Positions 8,522 to 18,243 of a DNA stretch of 64,000 bases are shown piece by piece. Both the position numbers and the translations under genes were made by a program. Numbering within the stretch: position 1 is the first letter of the stretch; every line of letters starts with the position of its first letter. Location of the stretch: assembly GCF_900107535.1 (NCBI RefSeq), contig NZ_FNRA01000003.1, forward strand, positions 124,001-188,000, given 5' to 3'. The stretch is from Pedobacter hartonius. GTDB taxonomy: Bacteria > Bacteroidota > Bacteroidia > Sphingobacteriales > Sphingobacteriaceae. The notes under the pieces were generated by a model. That model was not told where the DNA came from and ran no database searches. It saw only the letters and a program-made list of their open reading frames with translations.

Positions 8522-9202
8522 TTATTTTGAAATCAACCCTGAGATGATGTTGATGCTCAGTGCAACGATAATCGTGTTAAAAGCAAAAGAAACCAGGCTA
8601 TGCATCAGGGCGAGGCGACGGATACGTTTTGAGCTGATCTCCACGTCAGAAACCTGGAACGTCATCCCGATCACAAAAGAAAAATAAGTAAAATCAAGGT
8701 AGTCAGGTTCTTTTTCTTCCGGGAACTCCAATCCTTCCACATATTTTGAAGTTGAAGTACCTTTATGCGCATTTTCATAAAACAAGTGGGCATAACGGAA
8801 AACGAATACCGTATGCACCAGCGCCCAGGAACAGACAACGGCTGTTACAGAAAGAAAAACATGGAGAGAAAGTTCAGTTCCTTTCAATTGCCGGGTTGAA
8901 CTGAGCAGCAACACAACTACATAGAGGCTGGCGATTGCTGCAGCTAGTATAAAAAAGAAAATTAGGGTACGGTTGCTGTCCTGAACTTTCGCAATCTTTT
9001 TCATTTCCAGGGGATGGACCGTTAAGATGGTTGAAAGATAGAGGCCCATCATGGTGAGGGCAAAGGTTATCCAGGTACAGACCAGGCTGGTCTCAATAGA
9101 AAACTTACTGTGGGTAATAAAAAAGATGATCAGTGCTGTAACAAGTGAAATGAACAATTTATGATGTGCATCGAGTCTTGTAATGTTCATTGATAATGGC
9201 AT
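8522..9202 (-). CDS. DUF1345 integral membrane protein
   Basis: A 226-residue protein with five hydrophobic helices, at about 14-32, 38-60, 83-104, 116-134 and 198-222. The conserved segment DYLDFTYFSFVIGMTFQVSDVEI, followed by a basic stretch (SKRIRRLALMHSLVSFAFNT), is diagnostic of DUF1345. It sits in the inner membrane and its function is unknown. Start chosen at the first Met (9202), though MNITRLDAHHKLF four codons later is an equally good start. Confidence 0.9.
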   Translation of the reverse strand: MPLSMNITRLDAHHKLFISLVTALIIFFITHSKFSIETSLVCTWITFALTMMGLYLSTILTVHPLEMKKIAKVQDSNRTLIFFFILAAAIASLYVVVLLLSSTRQLKGTELSLHVFLSVTAVVCSWALVHTVFVFRYAHLFYENAHKGTSTSKYVEGLEFPEEKEPDYLDFTYFSFVIGMTFQVSDVEISSKRIRRLALMHSLVSFAFNTIIVALSINIISGLISK

Positions 9203-9292
9203 AGCTGAATTCTAAAATGAGTACACAATGGTAATCAAATTAAACAAAAAAACCAGCACTGATCATCTTCTGATTATTATTAGATAGTTATA

Positions 9293-9835
9293 CTAAGCTA
9301 CTTTTGGTAAAAAGTTCTGATAATGCATCTTTAAGCTTTTTTTAAGCAGTTGCCTGGCCACATGTATCCTTGTTTTAACTGTTCCTATAGGGATATCCAG
9401 CTGTTCGGCAATTTCATAATACTTAAAGCCTTCAAAATATTTGAGGAAAGGAACATAATATTCAGGCTGAAGTTTTGAAAGGGCCTTGTAGATATCTTCC
9501 ATCACAAACTTACCGTCACTATCGTTAACACTGGCGCTGTAGTGGAGCTTGTCTGAAGTGATCTCATCAGTTACAGTCATGATAGAATTTGTTTTTGTGG
9601 CTCTGCGGTAATTGTTGATGAAGGTATTCTTCATAATCGTATAAAGCCAGGCCTTGAAATTCGTCCCTTCTTTAAAGTGGTTGGAATAATTAATGGCTTT
9701 TAACATGGTGTCCTGAACCAAATCATTTGCATCTTCAACATCCCTGGTAAATGATATGGCGAAGGAATGTAAAGAGTCTTTGTAACTGTAAAGCTGGTAG
9801 TTAAAATCGTTTGTGCTCATAATTTTATTTTTCAA
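9293..9835 (-). CDS. ECF-type RNA polymerase sigma factor
   Basis: A 180-residue protein. Region 2 (about 15-80) contains AISFTRDVEDANDLVQDTMLKA and the core-binding/-10 helix FKAWLYTIMKNTFINNYRR. Region 4 (about 118-170) contains the helix-turn-helix YYEIAEQLDIPIGTVKTRIHVARQLLKK. It has no C-terminal extension, and no FecR-type anti-sigma gene is adjacent. A second start (MSTNDFNY) lies five codons in. Its target promoters are not identifiable here. Confidence 0.93.
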   Translation of the reverse strand: MKNKIMSTNDFNYQLYSYKDSLHSFAISFTRDVEDANDLVQDTMLKAINYSNHFKEGTNFKAWLYTIMKNTFINNYRRATKTNSIMTVTDEITSDKLHYSASVNDSDGKFVMEDIYKALSKLQPEYYVPFLKYFEGFKYYEIAEQLDIPIGTVKTRIHVARQLLKKSLKMHYQNFLPKVA

Positions 9836-10044
9836 GTTAGATACCTGAATATTTACAAATCACATACCAAAACATGACCGTGTATAAACAAAATTCAAAA
9901 AACCTCAACAAAAGATAGAATGAAAACTAAAATACATCTATGCATGTTAACAAGAAGCTGTATGAAGAAATTGTGTAGTCAAAACCAGACATACACACTG
10001 CAAATACAGGCCCAAACTGGCAATTATTTACTACAGGATCTAAA

Positions 10045-11139
10045 TTACCGGCAATCGTAATTCAGCGAAACCTTTACATGAAAATAGTTTTCAGCATCCG
10101 CACCATAATGTATAGCGGCCCTTTCCCCATAAGTATGATGCAGCCTCTGTTTAATATTTTCCAATCCCAGATGTGTATTTACAACCTCACTGACCTCATT
10201 GATCAGGTTGGAAGTGCTGATCTCCAGACCGCTTTCGTTTACCTTGATAGTAAACAGCGCGGGACAGGAAATTTTGCTCAGATTGCCGTGTTTAAACATA
10301 TTTTCCGCCAGGGTGAGCAGGATCAGTGGAATGAAACTGATCTCGCAGTTGCCCGCCGGATAATTGAGGTGAAGATACAAGGCATCTTCCTGCCGTAGCT
10401 GGTGCAGTACGATCAGATTTTCCAGCTGCTCAATTTCATCAGAAAGCAGTCCCAATCCTTCCGGGTTTTCAGACTTAATCGCGTACCGCATCATATCAGA
10501 CAGGGTAATAATGGCCTCGGCTGCTTTAGGGGCGGTCTTCCGGATATTGTTATAGATATAGTTCAGGGTATTGAATAGAAAATGAGGATTGATCTGCGCT
10601 TTCAGATAGGCATTAACGGCTGTATTGAGTTCATTTTTCACCTTCTGCTGGTCGATGATGTCATTTAACTTTTGCTTTTCAAGTTTTTCATTCAGTATTC
10701 TCTCCTTTATAAAGGTGATCAGGAAATAGTAACCTGTAGAAAATCCGATAAAATAGAAGGAGCGGTAGATGATCTTCACAAAGAAAAGCTTGTTCAGTGT
10801 AAGGGTGACTTCTACCATCAGGTGAAAATACTTCATCAGCAGATAATCTACCGCATAGAGCGTGAGAAAATAGAGAATAACCTCCCCGGCCACGCCCGCA
10901 GGCAGCCGCCAGAAGACCTGCCGCGGTTTTTTAAACACCTCAGGCAGCACCACATGCGCGTGGATATAGAAAAGGACAATGTTAAACATATAATGGACAA
11001 TATAGGTACTCAGGGAGCCCCTGGTACCACTGATCAGCTCAACGATGAACACCTCGTAAAAGATATAGATACTCCATGACAAAATATGGATTCTGTACCG
11101 GTTGATAAATTTTGGGAATTGATAAAGTATGCGTTCCAA
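10045..11139 (-). CDS. LytS-type membrane sensor histidine kinase
   Basis: A 364-residue kinase of the His_kinase (PF06580) family. Four hydrophobic helices lie between about 15 and 146, with a coiled linker at 147-178. The phospho-acceptor is His186 in QINPHFLFNTLNYI. A degenerate ATPase domain with LAENMFKHG (N box) and LENIKQRLHHTYG follows to the C-terminus. It is the second gene of an operon, with the LytTR regulator ending 2 bases before its ATG. No separate sensor domain is present, so the signal is probably sensed within the membrane. Confidence 0.92.
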   Translation of the reverse strand: MERILYQFPKFINRYRIHILSWSIYIFYEVFIVELISGTRGSLSTYIVHYMFNIVLFYIHAHVVLPEVFKKPRQVFWRLPAGVAGEVILYFLTLYAVDYLLMKYFHLMVEVTLTLNKLFFVKIIYRSFYFIGFSTGYYFLITFIKERILNEKLEKQKLNDIIDQQKVKNELNTAVNAYLKAQINPHFLFNTLNYIYNNIRKTAPKAAEAIITLSDMMRYAIKSENPEGLGLLSDEIEQLENLIVLHQLRQEDALYLHLNYPAGNCEISFIPLILLTLAENMFKHGNLSKISCPALFTIKVNESGLEISTSNLINEVSEVVNTHLGLENIKQRLHHTYGERAAIHYGADAENYFHVKVSLNYDCR

Positions 11140-11141
11140 AG

Positions 11142-11888
11142 CTATTTCCGCCCTGTCCTCAGGGTATTCTCTTTTAAATATGCGTTAAACCTTTCCTTGT
11201 AAGAGACGCCGAGTATAATCTGCCTTTCGTTTTTCAGCAGGATGGTGTTCCCGAGCACCTTTCTGATCTCTTCCACTTTAACAATAAAGGACTTGTGGAC
11301 TCTCATAAACTGCCCGTCAGCCTCCAATGCCTTTTCTACTTCCGTCATGGTCAGATAGGTAGTAAATTTTTCCTGTTTTGTATAGATGATGATATAGTTC
11401 TTCAACCCCTCTACGAGAACAATATCATTGGTATCAATACGGATGAACTTACTTTTTTCATCCCCTTTGATAAAAAAGAAACTCGTTTTATCGGCGGCGG
11501 CTGTATGTTTTACAGCGCTGGCCAGATCGTCTACAATTTCCGCCATTAAACCCACAAACTTACTGATTCTGATGGGCTTGAGCAGGTAATGATCGGCCCT
11601 TACCTCAAAGGCGTCCAGTGCATATTGCGCGTGCGCGGTAGTGAACACCAGTTTTTTAGATTTATTACGTAATGATTTTGCGAGTTCCAGGCCAGAGATG
11701 CCCGGCATGTTGATATCCAGAAAAATGATATCGATTTCATCTTCCGGGGTAATCCCATCCAGCGCGAGAAAGGGGTTTCTAAAAGTTTTAAGGAGGGAAA
11801 GCGAGGGCAGTTCAGCAATGTAATCTGTTAAAAGATCAATCGCATGCTGCTCATCGTCAACAATCACACATTTAAGTATATTTTTCAT
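11142..11888 (-). CDS. LytTR-family response regulator
   Basis: A 248-residue protein. The receiver domain (5-125) has the acidic pair Asp11/Asp12, phospho-acceptor Asp58 in FLDINMPG, and the conserved Lys in YLLKPI. The LytTR DNA-binding domain (about 145-240) contains FIRIDTNDIVLVEGLKNYI and RVHKSFIVKVEEI. It is the first gene of the pair with the LytS kinase. LytTR proteins bind direct repeats about two helical turns apart. A lone TTATCCCC sits about 100 bases upstream of this gene. Confidence 0.95.
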   Translation of the reverse strand: MKNILKCVIVDDEQHAIDLLTDYIAELPSLSLLKTFRNPFLALDGITPEDEIDIIFLDINMPGISGLELAKSLRNKSKKLVFTTAHAQYALDAFEVRADHYLLKPIRISKFVGLMAEIVDDLASAVKHTAAADKTSFFFIKGDEKSKFIRIDTNDIVLVEGLKNYIIIYTKQEKFTTYLTMTEVEKALEADGQFMRVHKSFIVKVEEIRKVLGNTILLKNERQIILGVSYKERFNAYLKENTLRTGRK

Positions 11889-12181
11889 CTTTGATCTGGC
11901 ATTAGATGCAATATACGTGCCCGGACAATAACTGGTAGTATTTGGTTAGAAAAGAATCCTGAAACATATAGCTGAAGGGGAACTTATCCCCCTCCAGTAT
12001 ATCAAACACACCAATTTTTGAGAACGCCATCTATGTACAAGTGCCAAATGATTAAACTTGTTAAACCTAGCTTGCCGGTAAACTTAGAAAAGTTCCGTCA
12101 TTCAATAAATAATATTACACCAACTAGTCATTTACCTACACGAATGAAAGGTTACCACGTGATTTTACCGCTATAAAAGAA
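11889..12181. other. Intergenic region upstream of the LytTR/LytS operon
   Basis: About 290 bases without a gene. It should hold the promoter of the LytTR operon. It contains GGGGAACTTATCCCC (11977-11991), which resembles the TATCCCC elements near 46-48 kb. Nothing else recognisable. Confidence 0.5.
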
Positions 12182-12208
12182 ATCCCCCGAGCTATCCGGC
12201 CGGGGGAT
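12182..12208 (-). terminator. Terminator downstream of tRNA-Cys
   Basis: ATCCCCCG pairs with CGGGGGAT around an 11-base loop. The minus strand continues TTTCTTTTA, so it should end the tRNA transcript 66 bases past the tRNA 3' end. Confidence 0.65.
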
Positions 12209-12273
12209 CAACAAAACAAAACTTAGATCTAACCAAAATCTAATACGTTTTATCATTATCAAAATGACAGCTG

Positions 12274-12343
12274 ACGTCATGGGCGGAATCGAACCGCCGT
12301 TAAAGGTTTTGCAGACCCATACCTAACCACTCGGCCACATGAC
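12274..12343 (-). tRNA. tRNA-Cys (anticodon GCA)
   Basis: The minus strand folds as a tRNA. The acceptor GTCATG pairs with CATGAC, the D-arm is GGCCGAGTGGTTAGG, the anticodon loop is CTGCAAA with GCA, and the T-arm is GGCGG-TTCGATT-CCGCC. A T lies at the discriminator position, as expected for Cys. CCA is not encoded. The first acceptor pair and the base of the anticodon stem are imperfect. Confidence 0.9.
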
Positions 12344-12447
12344 TATGAAGAGGGGTAAATTTCCTGTCCTTCAGCAAATATAATAATGTATACTTAAATA
12401 GTAGAATTTATTATAACTTTTTAATTCCTTATCTTAGTTGCCAAGCC

Positions 12448-15400
12448 ATGTCATATACGCCCAACTTATTCGAACCTGCGAAAAATGCTCCTGATACCTT
12501 TGTACTGAGCGATTTTAAAATGACTGACCTGAGTCTGGTATTTATACTCAAACACAGCGCAGGCCCTGTTGATTCCGGCGTAAAAGGCTACTTCGACCTT
12601 CAGCCTGCACATATATCTGTAGACTTTGCTTCCTTCACCGATCCGGACAGCCAGATCAGGTTCCCGCAGGTGAGCCTGCGGCAAAATAATGGGGAACTGA
12701 TCTTATCCTGCCGTTGTACTGCCGATAAAAATAAACTGTGCGAACATCAGGTCCGTGTATTGTTCAATTTAATGGACCGCCAGGAGATCCGTATTTTCTT
12801 TGACCGGCCATTGAGGCTTAAAAAGATGAAGGCATTTGCAGCAGCATACGGATTGGAGAACGAACCCAAACCGGAAGATTTCTTTGGATTGGAGTATGAC
12901 CATAAAAAATACGAAATCATCTCCTTAGTGAAGGATCTTCTGCCAGTTACCAAAGAAAAAAACACCGCTTTACAGGAACTGCTTCTGCCGAAAAGCCGCC
13001 TCCCCTATCCGGCACATGAAAGGGATAGTCAAAGCAAAATACTGGTTTTAAAACAGCACCGTTATTATACCCATTTTCAGGCCGATCTTCTGGCATGCAC
13101 CCTAACCGTCAGCGGTAAACCAAAAAATCCGCTTACGCAGCTAAACCCGATGGATTACCTTTGGGGCACCGAAAACATAGATGAGCTGAAATTTTATACG
13201 GCGATCTCAAAGTTCCAGCAAAGTTATGAAGCTGAAAAATCTGAAATTGAGATAGAAGGCCTGAAAGCCCTGATTAAAAATCCGCTGCAGCTTGATATCT
13301 TTTATCACGATGCAAAGATCTCCCCGAATATTACCCTGAGTTCCATTATTCCTGTCAGGCTGAAACATCAAAAAATAGAAATTAACCTTTTTGTTTCTTT
13401 AAAAAAGGACTTTTACACCATAACTGGCGAAGCGGTTTTAGACAATAAGGCCTATGACCTCAAAATGCTGAATATAAAGTATAAATATTTTGTACTATAT
13501 AATGGTGTAATGCACCTGATCGATGATGCAGGTTTTTTAAAGGTGATTGAGTTCTTCAGACAGAACAACAACCATCTCGTTATCCACGAATCAAAATTCA
13601 ACGTCTTCCGGGACGATATTCTTTCAAAGCTGGAGAACAGGATACACGTGACCTATTCGTACCTGAAGCCCGCCACGGAAGAGCAGATCCGGGATAATGA
13701 CTTTGACCATTCCACGGAAAAGATCATTTACCTGTCAGATTCAGAGAATTACGTGCTGATCACCCCCGTAATGAAATACGGAAAAGTAGAAGTCCCTGTA
13801 TTGTCACGTAAACAGATTTATGCCACAGATCAGTCTGGCAACGTGTTTTCAGTAGCGCGCGACCAGGATGATGAGCTCAGGTTTATCACTGCCCTCAGCC
13901 GCCAGCACCCCCATTTTGAGGAACAGCTGGATGGAGAAGCGCTTTACCTCCATAAAAAACGCTTTCTTGATGAAGGCTGGTTTTTATCCGTTTTTGAGGA
14001 ATGGCAGGAACTGGGCATTACAGTCCTGGGTTTCAACGACCTGAAGGGGAACAACATCAATCCCAACCAGGCCAAAATAAGTATTGCCGTAAACAGCGGA
14101 CTGAACTGGTTTGACACCAGCTTTGAAGTTAAATTCGGTAGCCAGAAGGTGTCACTGAAACATTTACACCGGTCTATCCGAAACAAGAACAGGTTTATCC
14201 AGCTCGGCGACGGCACCCTGGGAGTTCTGCCGCAGGAATGGATAGATAAATTTACCGCCTGGTTTATTGCCGGGGATATCGTGGAAGATACCCTGCGCAC
14301 GCCTAAAACAAACTTTTCAAGTATCACAGAATTGTACGATAAAGATGTCCTTTCTGCAGAAGTAAGGCTGGAACTATCGGCCTATAAAGCAAAAATCAAG
14401 AATTTCAGGCATATTGAAAATTTAGAGGTGCCGTCAGAACTGAATGCAGAGCTGCGCGATTACCAGAAAGAGGGGCTCAACTGGCTGAATTTCCTTGATG
14501 AATTTGGCTTTGGGGGCTGCCTTGCCGATGATATGGGCCTGGGTAAGACGATACAGATCATCGCTTTCATCCTGTCACAACGAAAAAAAGCACATCAGAA
14601 TACCAACCTTGTGGTAGTACCCACCACGCTCATATTTAACTGGCAGGCAGAGCTCGCAAAATTTGCACCTGACCTTAAAGTGCGTACGATCTACGGGGCA
14701 GACCGGATAAAAGCTATCAGTGAATTTGACGGTTATGAGGTGGTACTTACCTCCTACGGAACGCTTTTATATGATATTGGCTGGCTAAAGAAGTACTTCT
14801 TCAATTATATCTTTCTTGATGAATCGCAGACCATAAAAAACCCGGAATCCCTGCGTTACCATGCTGTCAAGCTGTTACAGAGCCGCAATAAGATTACCAT
14901 GACGGGTACGCCCATAGAGAACAATACCTTTGACCTCTACGGACAGCTTTCCTTTGCCTGTCCGGGTTTATTGGGCAGCAAACAGTTCTTCAGGGACCAT
15001 TATTCTACACCGATAGACAAATTCAAAGACAATACCAGGGCTGTAGCGCTGAAGAAAAAAGTGAGCCCCTTTATCCTCCGGCGCACAAAAAAAGAAGTTG
15101 CAGCAGAACTGCCCGATAAAACAGAAATGGTGATCTACTGTGAAATGGGGACTGAACAGAAAAATGCATATGATGCCTGCAAAAATGAGTATATTGATTT
15201 CCTGATGGGCAAAAAGGAAGAAGACCTGCCCAAACATTCCCTGCATGTGCTGAAAGGGCTTACCCAGCTGAGGCAGATCTGTAACTCGCCATCGCTGCTC
15301 GGCGAAAACCTGCTTCATGGCCTGGCTTCCTCGAAGATCGACACGCTGATGGAAGAAATTGAGAGCCATGCCCCGCAGCATAAGATACTGGTGTTTTCGC

Positions 15401-15831
15401 AGTTTGTATCAATGCTTGACCTGATCAGAAAAGAACTGAAGACAAGGAACATCTCCTTTGAATACCTTACCGGGCAAACCCGGAACAGGGCAGGCAAAGT
15501 AGAGAACTTCCAGGGGAATGAAGGGGTCCGTGTTTTCCTGATCAGCCTGAAAGCCGGCGGCACAGGCCTGAATCTCACAGAAGCAGACTATGTGTACCTG
15601 GTAGATCCATGGTGGAACCCTGCGGCCGAAAACCAGGCAATAGACCGCTGTTACCGCATAGGCCAGAAAAAGAACGTAGTGGCCGTCAGACTCATCTGCC
15701 CCGATACGATTGAGGAAAAGATCATGAAACTGCAGGAAACTAAAAAAGAACTGGTGAGCGACCTCATCCAGACCGACGGATCGCTGCTGAAATCACTTAC
15801 CAGGAATGACCTGTTAAACCTGTTCAGTTAG
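12448..15831 (+). CDS. SNF2-family helicase with SWIM zinc finger, 1127 aa
   Basis: The N-terminal half (1-650) starts with a SWIM-type zinc site (Cys88, Cys90, Cys98, His100: CRC...CEH), followed by the long bacterial SNF2-associated region. The ATPase motor follows: DDMGLGKT (Walker A, near residue 697), DESQ at about 790 in place of DEAH, SNF2 motif III GTPIENN, and the helicase C domain with SLKAGGTGLNLTEADYVYLVDPWWNP and IDRCYRIGQ. It is a dsDNA or protein-DNA translocase of the RapA/HepA class. The client is unknown. The gene is unaccompanied, and its 3' end overlaps the convergent gene by 8 bases. Confidence 0.95.
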   Translation: MSYTPNLFEPAKNAPDTFVLSDFKMTDLSLVFILKHSAGPVDSGVKGYFDLQPAHISVDFASFTDPDSQIRFPQVSLRQNNGELILSCRCTADKNKLCEHQVRVLFNLMDRQEIRIFFDRPLRLKKMKAFAAAYGLENEPKPEDFFGLEYDHKKYEIISLVKDLLPVTKEKNTALQELLLPKSRLPYPAHERDSQSKILVLKQHRYYTHFQADLLACTLTVSGKPKNPLTQLNPMDYLWGTENIDELKFYTAISKFQQSYEAEKSEIEIEGLKALIKNPLQLDIFYHDAKISPNITLSSIIPVRLKHQKIEINLFVSLKKDFYTITGEAVLDNKAYDLKMLNIKYKYFVLYNGVMHLIDDAGFLKVIEFFRQNNNHLVIHESKFNVFRDDILSKLENRIHVTYSYLKPATEEQIRDNDFDHSTEKIIYLSDSENYVLITPVMKYGKVEVPVLSRKQIYATDQSGNVFSVARDQDDELRFITALSRQHPHFEEQLDGEALYLHKKRFLDEGWFLSVFEEWQELGITVLGFNDLKGNNINPNQAKISIAVNSGLNWFDTSFEVKFGSQKVSLKHLHRSIRNKNRFIQLGDGTLGVLPQEWIDKFTAWFIAGDIVEDTLRTPKTNFSSITELYDKDVLSAEVRLELSAYKAKIKNFRHIENLEVPSELNAELRDYQKEGLNWLNFLDEFGFGGCLADDMGLGKTIQIIAFILSQRKKAHQNTNLVVVPTTLIFNWQAELAKFAPDLKVRTIYGADRIKAISEFDGYEVVLTSYGTLLYDIGWLKKYFFNYIFLDESQTIKNPESLRYHAVKLLQSRNKITMTGTPIENNTFDLYGQLSFACPGLLGSKQFFRDHYSTPIDKFKDNTRAVALKKKVSPFILRRTKKEVAAELPDKTEMVIYCEMGTEQKNAYDACKNEYIDFLMGKKEEDLPKHSLHVLKGLTQLRQICNSPSLLGENLLHGLASSKIDTLMEEIESHAPQHKILVFSQFVSMLDLIRKELKTRNISFEYLTGQTRNRAGKVENFQGNEGVRVFLISLKAGGTGLNLTEADYVYLVDPWWNPAAENQAIDRCYRIGQKKNVVAVRLICPDTIEEKIMKLQETKKELVSDLIQTDGSLLKSLTRNDLLNLFS

Positions 15832-16507
15832 TTTTTACGCCGAACTTATACGTGATAGATTGTCCCTGAATATCCAGTTCTATAAAATGAGGCTGACCGG
15901 CCTGATCTGCATAGGTTTTGTCCTTTATGAATTCAGGAAGCTCCTTTTTACTGATCTGTTCAAAATAACTTTGGAAATCCTTGTTGAGTGCGGCTTCGGT
16001 TTTAGGTGCATTTACCAGGGTTTGTTCAGGAAGTGCATCTGAGCGCATATTCTCCAGTGCCAGCATCACCACATCAAAGTACCAGGCGTTTGTCAGCTTC
16101 ATTGCTTCAATGGCAAAGCCATCCGCAAATCCCAGCAAGTTATGCCTGTAGCTTGTTCCCTCGTCCATAAAAAACCGCAGTCCGGTAGATCTTGTCCATT
16201 CTGCACGCTCCCCATGATCGCCATTGCCGCTTATACCATAAAAGGCAACCAGATATTCAAGAGAGCCTGTTTTGATCTGCTCCTCATGGTTTATATTTTG
16301 GTCAAGGATCTGCTGTGACACACTGTTCATGAGCTGATCAAAGTACTGCGAACTGCCCGTAAAGCTCATTCCTGAAATACTGACGCCGGGTAAACCTCCG
16401 CAGCCCCTGCGTGCCAGAATCCCGTTTTTATAAATTTTAATGTTCAGGGCTTCTTCCGTTCCCGATTTCACTGTGATCAATACGTATTCAACTTCCGACT
16501 TATCCAT
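15824..16507 (-). CDS. Hypothetical protein, 227 aa
   Basis: A soluble, acidic protein without signal peptide. It opens with beta strands (EVEYVLITVKSGTEEALNIKIYKNGILARRG). A central part has Gly/Trp residues (YGISGNGDHGERAEWTRSTGLRFFMDEGTSYRH), and the end again looks beta-rich (FIELDIQGQSITYKFGVK). I do not recognise the family. It is convergent with the SNF2 gene (8-base overlap of the 3' ends) and 78 bases upstream of the glycosidase lipoprotein gene on the same strand. Confidence 0.75.
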   Translation of the reverse strand: MDKSEVEYVLITVKSGTEEALNIKIYKNGILARRGCGGLPGVSISGMSFTGSSQYFDQLMNSVSQQILDQNINHEEQIKTGSLEYLVAFYGISGNGDHGERAEWTRSTGLRFFMDEGTSYRHNLLGFADGFAIEAMKLTNAWYFDVVMLALENMRSDALPEQTLVNAPKTEAALNKDFQSYFEQISKKELPEFIKDKTYADQAGQPHFIELDIQGQSITYKFGVKTN

Positions 16508-16585
16508 TTATTTCCTCACCTTATAATTATATTATTAGCATTTAATTTTTATCCGCCCCGCACGTTTCTACGCCTTCATGTATGC

Positions 16586-18205
16586 TTAGCGGCTTGTGAC
16601 AGGCTCTACAAAAACAGGTGTTTCTGTAAGCGTTATATTTAACATCCCTTTAGGAGCAGCAACAATTTTCGAACTCATGCTGTTCGCTCCCGGAACCAGT
16701 GTATACACTTTAGCAGAAGAGGCGTCACCCAAATTCAGATTATAAACCGCTTTCCTGCCCTTCTCATCGGGTACAAACATCACAAATATTTTCCGGTCAT
16801 TCAAACTATAAACATCAACAATAGGATCGGCATTCATATTTTTTATAAAATGGAAGTTGCCTATCAGCTTTTTAGCCTGTAAAAAATAATCTGCAACGGG
16901 TCGTTTGATGTGCCCCTCAGCAAATCCGGCCGAGGCATATTGCGTGGTGCTTTTGGCATCAAAGTCGTCCAGCATATAAAAGAAGGAGCGTTTGATTCCA
17001 TGCCTCACATACAACAAGGCAGATCTTAACATCCAGTCGGCCTGCGTGATCAGCGCCGGTTTGGCGCCAATGGCAATAGCCCTTTGTGTGCTTTTTGGGT
17101 TCAGGTCATAACCAGACTCGGTGTTCCATACTTCAGTACCTCCTGCATATTTCTCTGACATGGCCACAAATTCGTCGGCGATCTTACCGGCCTGTGATCG
17201 TTCCGGTGGTTTTCCTACGGTGGCATCTCCGCCCGGCAGGTAGTCGTTATTATACGCATGGTAATTGATCACGTCAAAACATAGGTTGACAGAACCGTCA
17301 GCTTTTAAACCCCTGTTCTTCTTACACCATTCAATCATTTTGATCACATATTTCACATCGGGGTCAGACAATCCGCCCATCACTACCTTCATAGCGGGAT
17401 CAGCAGTTTTCACACCTGCATTTTTGCCAAGCCTGCCCATATGCCCATCGTAAAAGGCCGACATATTCGCGGCATATTCTTCGGCGCTCTGGTGTGCCTG
17501 AGGACCTTTCCAGGTCTTATCACGTTCATTATCGCATTCAATATAACTGACATAACCCAGTCCTGCCCTGATATGGTTCTGCGGATCATCCGGCCAGCGG
17601 GTTTTGGTATATACAGACATCAGTCCGCGCGGCACTCCCTTATTATGGCCGTATCTTGCCGCAAACTGGAAGGCTACCCTGGCCTGTTTCACATATGAGG
17701 CCGGGTTGCTCCTGTCCAGTCCGTATGGGGCGGGTACGTTTTCCGCATTTCGCTTGTCCTCAGGGTAAGTATTTTGCAGCCAGTCCGGGCAACTCTTCAG
17801 ATCGGCAAGTATTTCTATCCCCTCTGATTTACACCATTCATAGATCATATCATAATTCCAGCCTCCGGAGTGTACGGGGTTGAAAGTATACTGTCCTTCG
17901 TTAGATTCCAGTTTTTCCCAGTCCATATAATGCCTGAATCCGCCGAAAGAGCGCATCACAGCCTTTCTTCCCACAGGAATAAAAGAATTATCATCATCGG
18001 AGAAGTCCCATTCAAAAGCATTGATCCCCAGATGGTTTTTGAAAAGGCTGGGGTTTGGGGCAAAAGCCCTGACTGGGGCGGGCTTTGCAGGAACATTCTT
18101 TTTTGGTGTGTCTTTATCTGACGGCGTTTTTCCGGGGCGCTGTGCATTTGTACAGGAGCTGAGCAGCAAAAACAAAGAGATGGCCAATATAGAGGTTGAT
18201 TTCAT
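16586..18205 (-). CDS. Clan-A-like glycoside hydrolase lipoprotein
   Basis: A 539-residue protein with a lipoprotein signal (LLLSSC, Cys18), then a Lys/Pro linker and a TIM-barrel-like catalytic region. Two candidate catalytic glutamates fit the clan A pattern. Acid/base Glu227 is preceded by Asn (YIECDNERDKTW), and nucleophile Glu363 is at the end of a strand (EVWNTESGYD). YHAYNND supplies an expected His/Tyr pair. The C-terminal 90 residues look like a beta-sandwich. It would act at the cell surface or in the periplasm on a beta-linked glycan. The GH family and substrate cannot be set from reading alone (GH39/51-like shape). Confidence 0.75.
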   Translation of the reverse strand: MKSTSILAISLFLLLSSCTNAQRPGKTPSDKDTPKKNVPAKPAPVRAFAPNPSLFKNHLGINAFEWDFSDDDNSFIPVGRKAVMRSFGGFRHYMDWEKLESNEGQYTFNPVHSGGWNYDMIYEWCKSEGIEILADLKSCPDWLQNTYPEDKRNAENVPAPYGLDRSNPASYVKQARVAFQFAARYGHNKGVPRGLMSVYTKTRWPDDPQNHIRAGLGYVSYIECDNERDKTWKGPQAHQSAEEYAANMSAFYDGHMGRLGKNAGVKTADPAMKVVMGGLSDPDVKYVIKMIEWCKKNRGLKADGSVNLCFDVINYHAYNNDYLPGGDATVGKPPERSQAGKIADEFVAMSEKYAGGTEVWNTESGYDLNPKSTQRAIAIGAKPALITQADWMLRSALLYVRHGIKRSFFYMLDDFDAKSTTQYASAGFAEGHIKRPVADYFLQAKKLIGNFHFIKNMNADPIVDVYSLNDRKIFVMFVPDEKGRKAVYNLNLGDASSAKVYTLVPGANSMSSKIVAAPKGMLNITLTETPVFVEPVTSR

Positions 18206-18243
18206 GGTTAGACAGGTAGATGTTCTACTATATTTGATTAGGT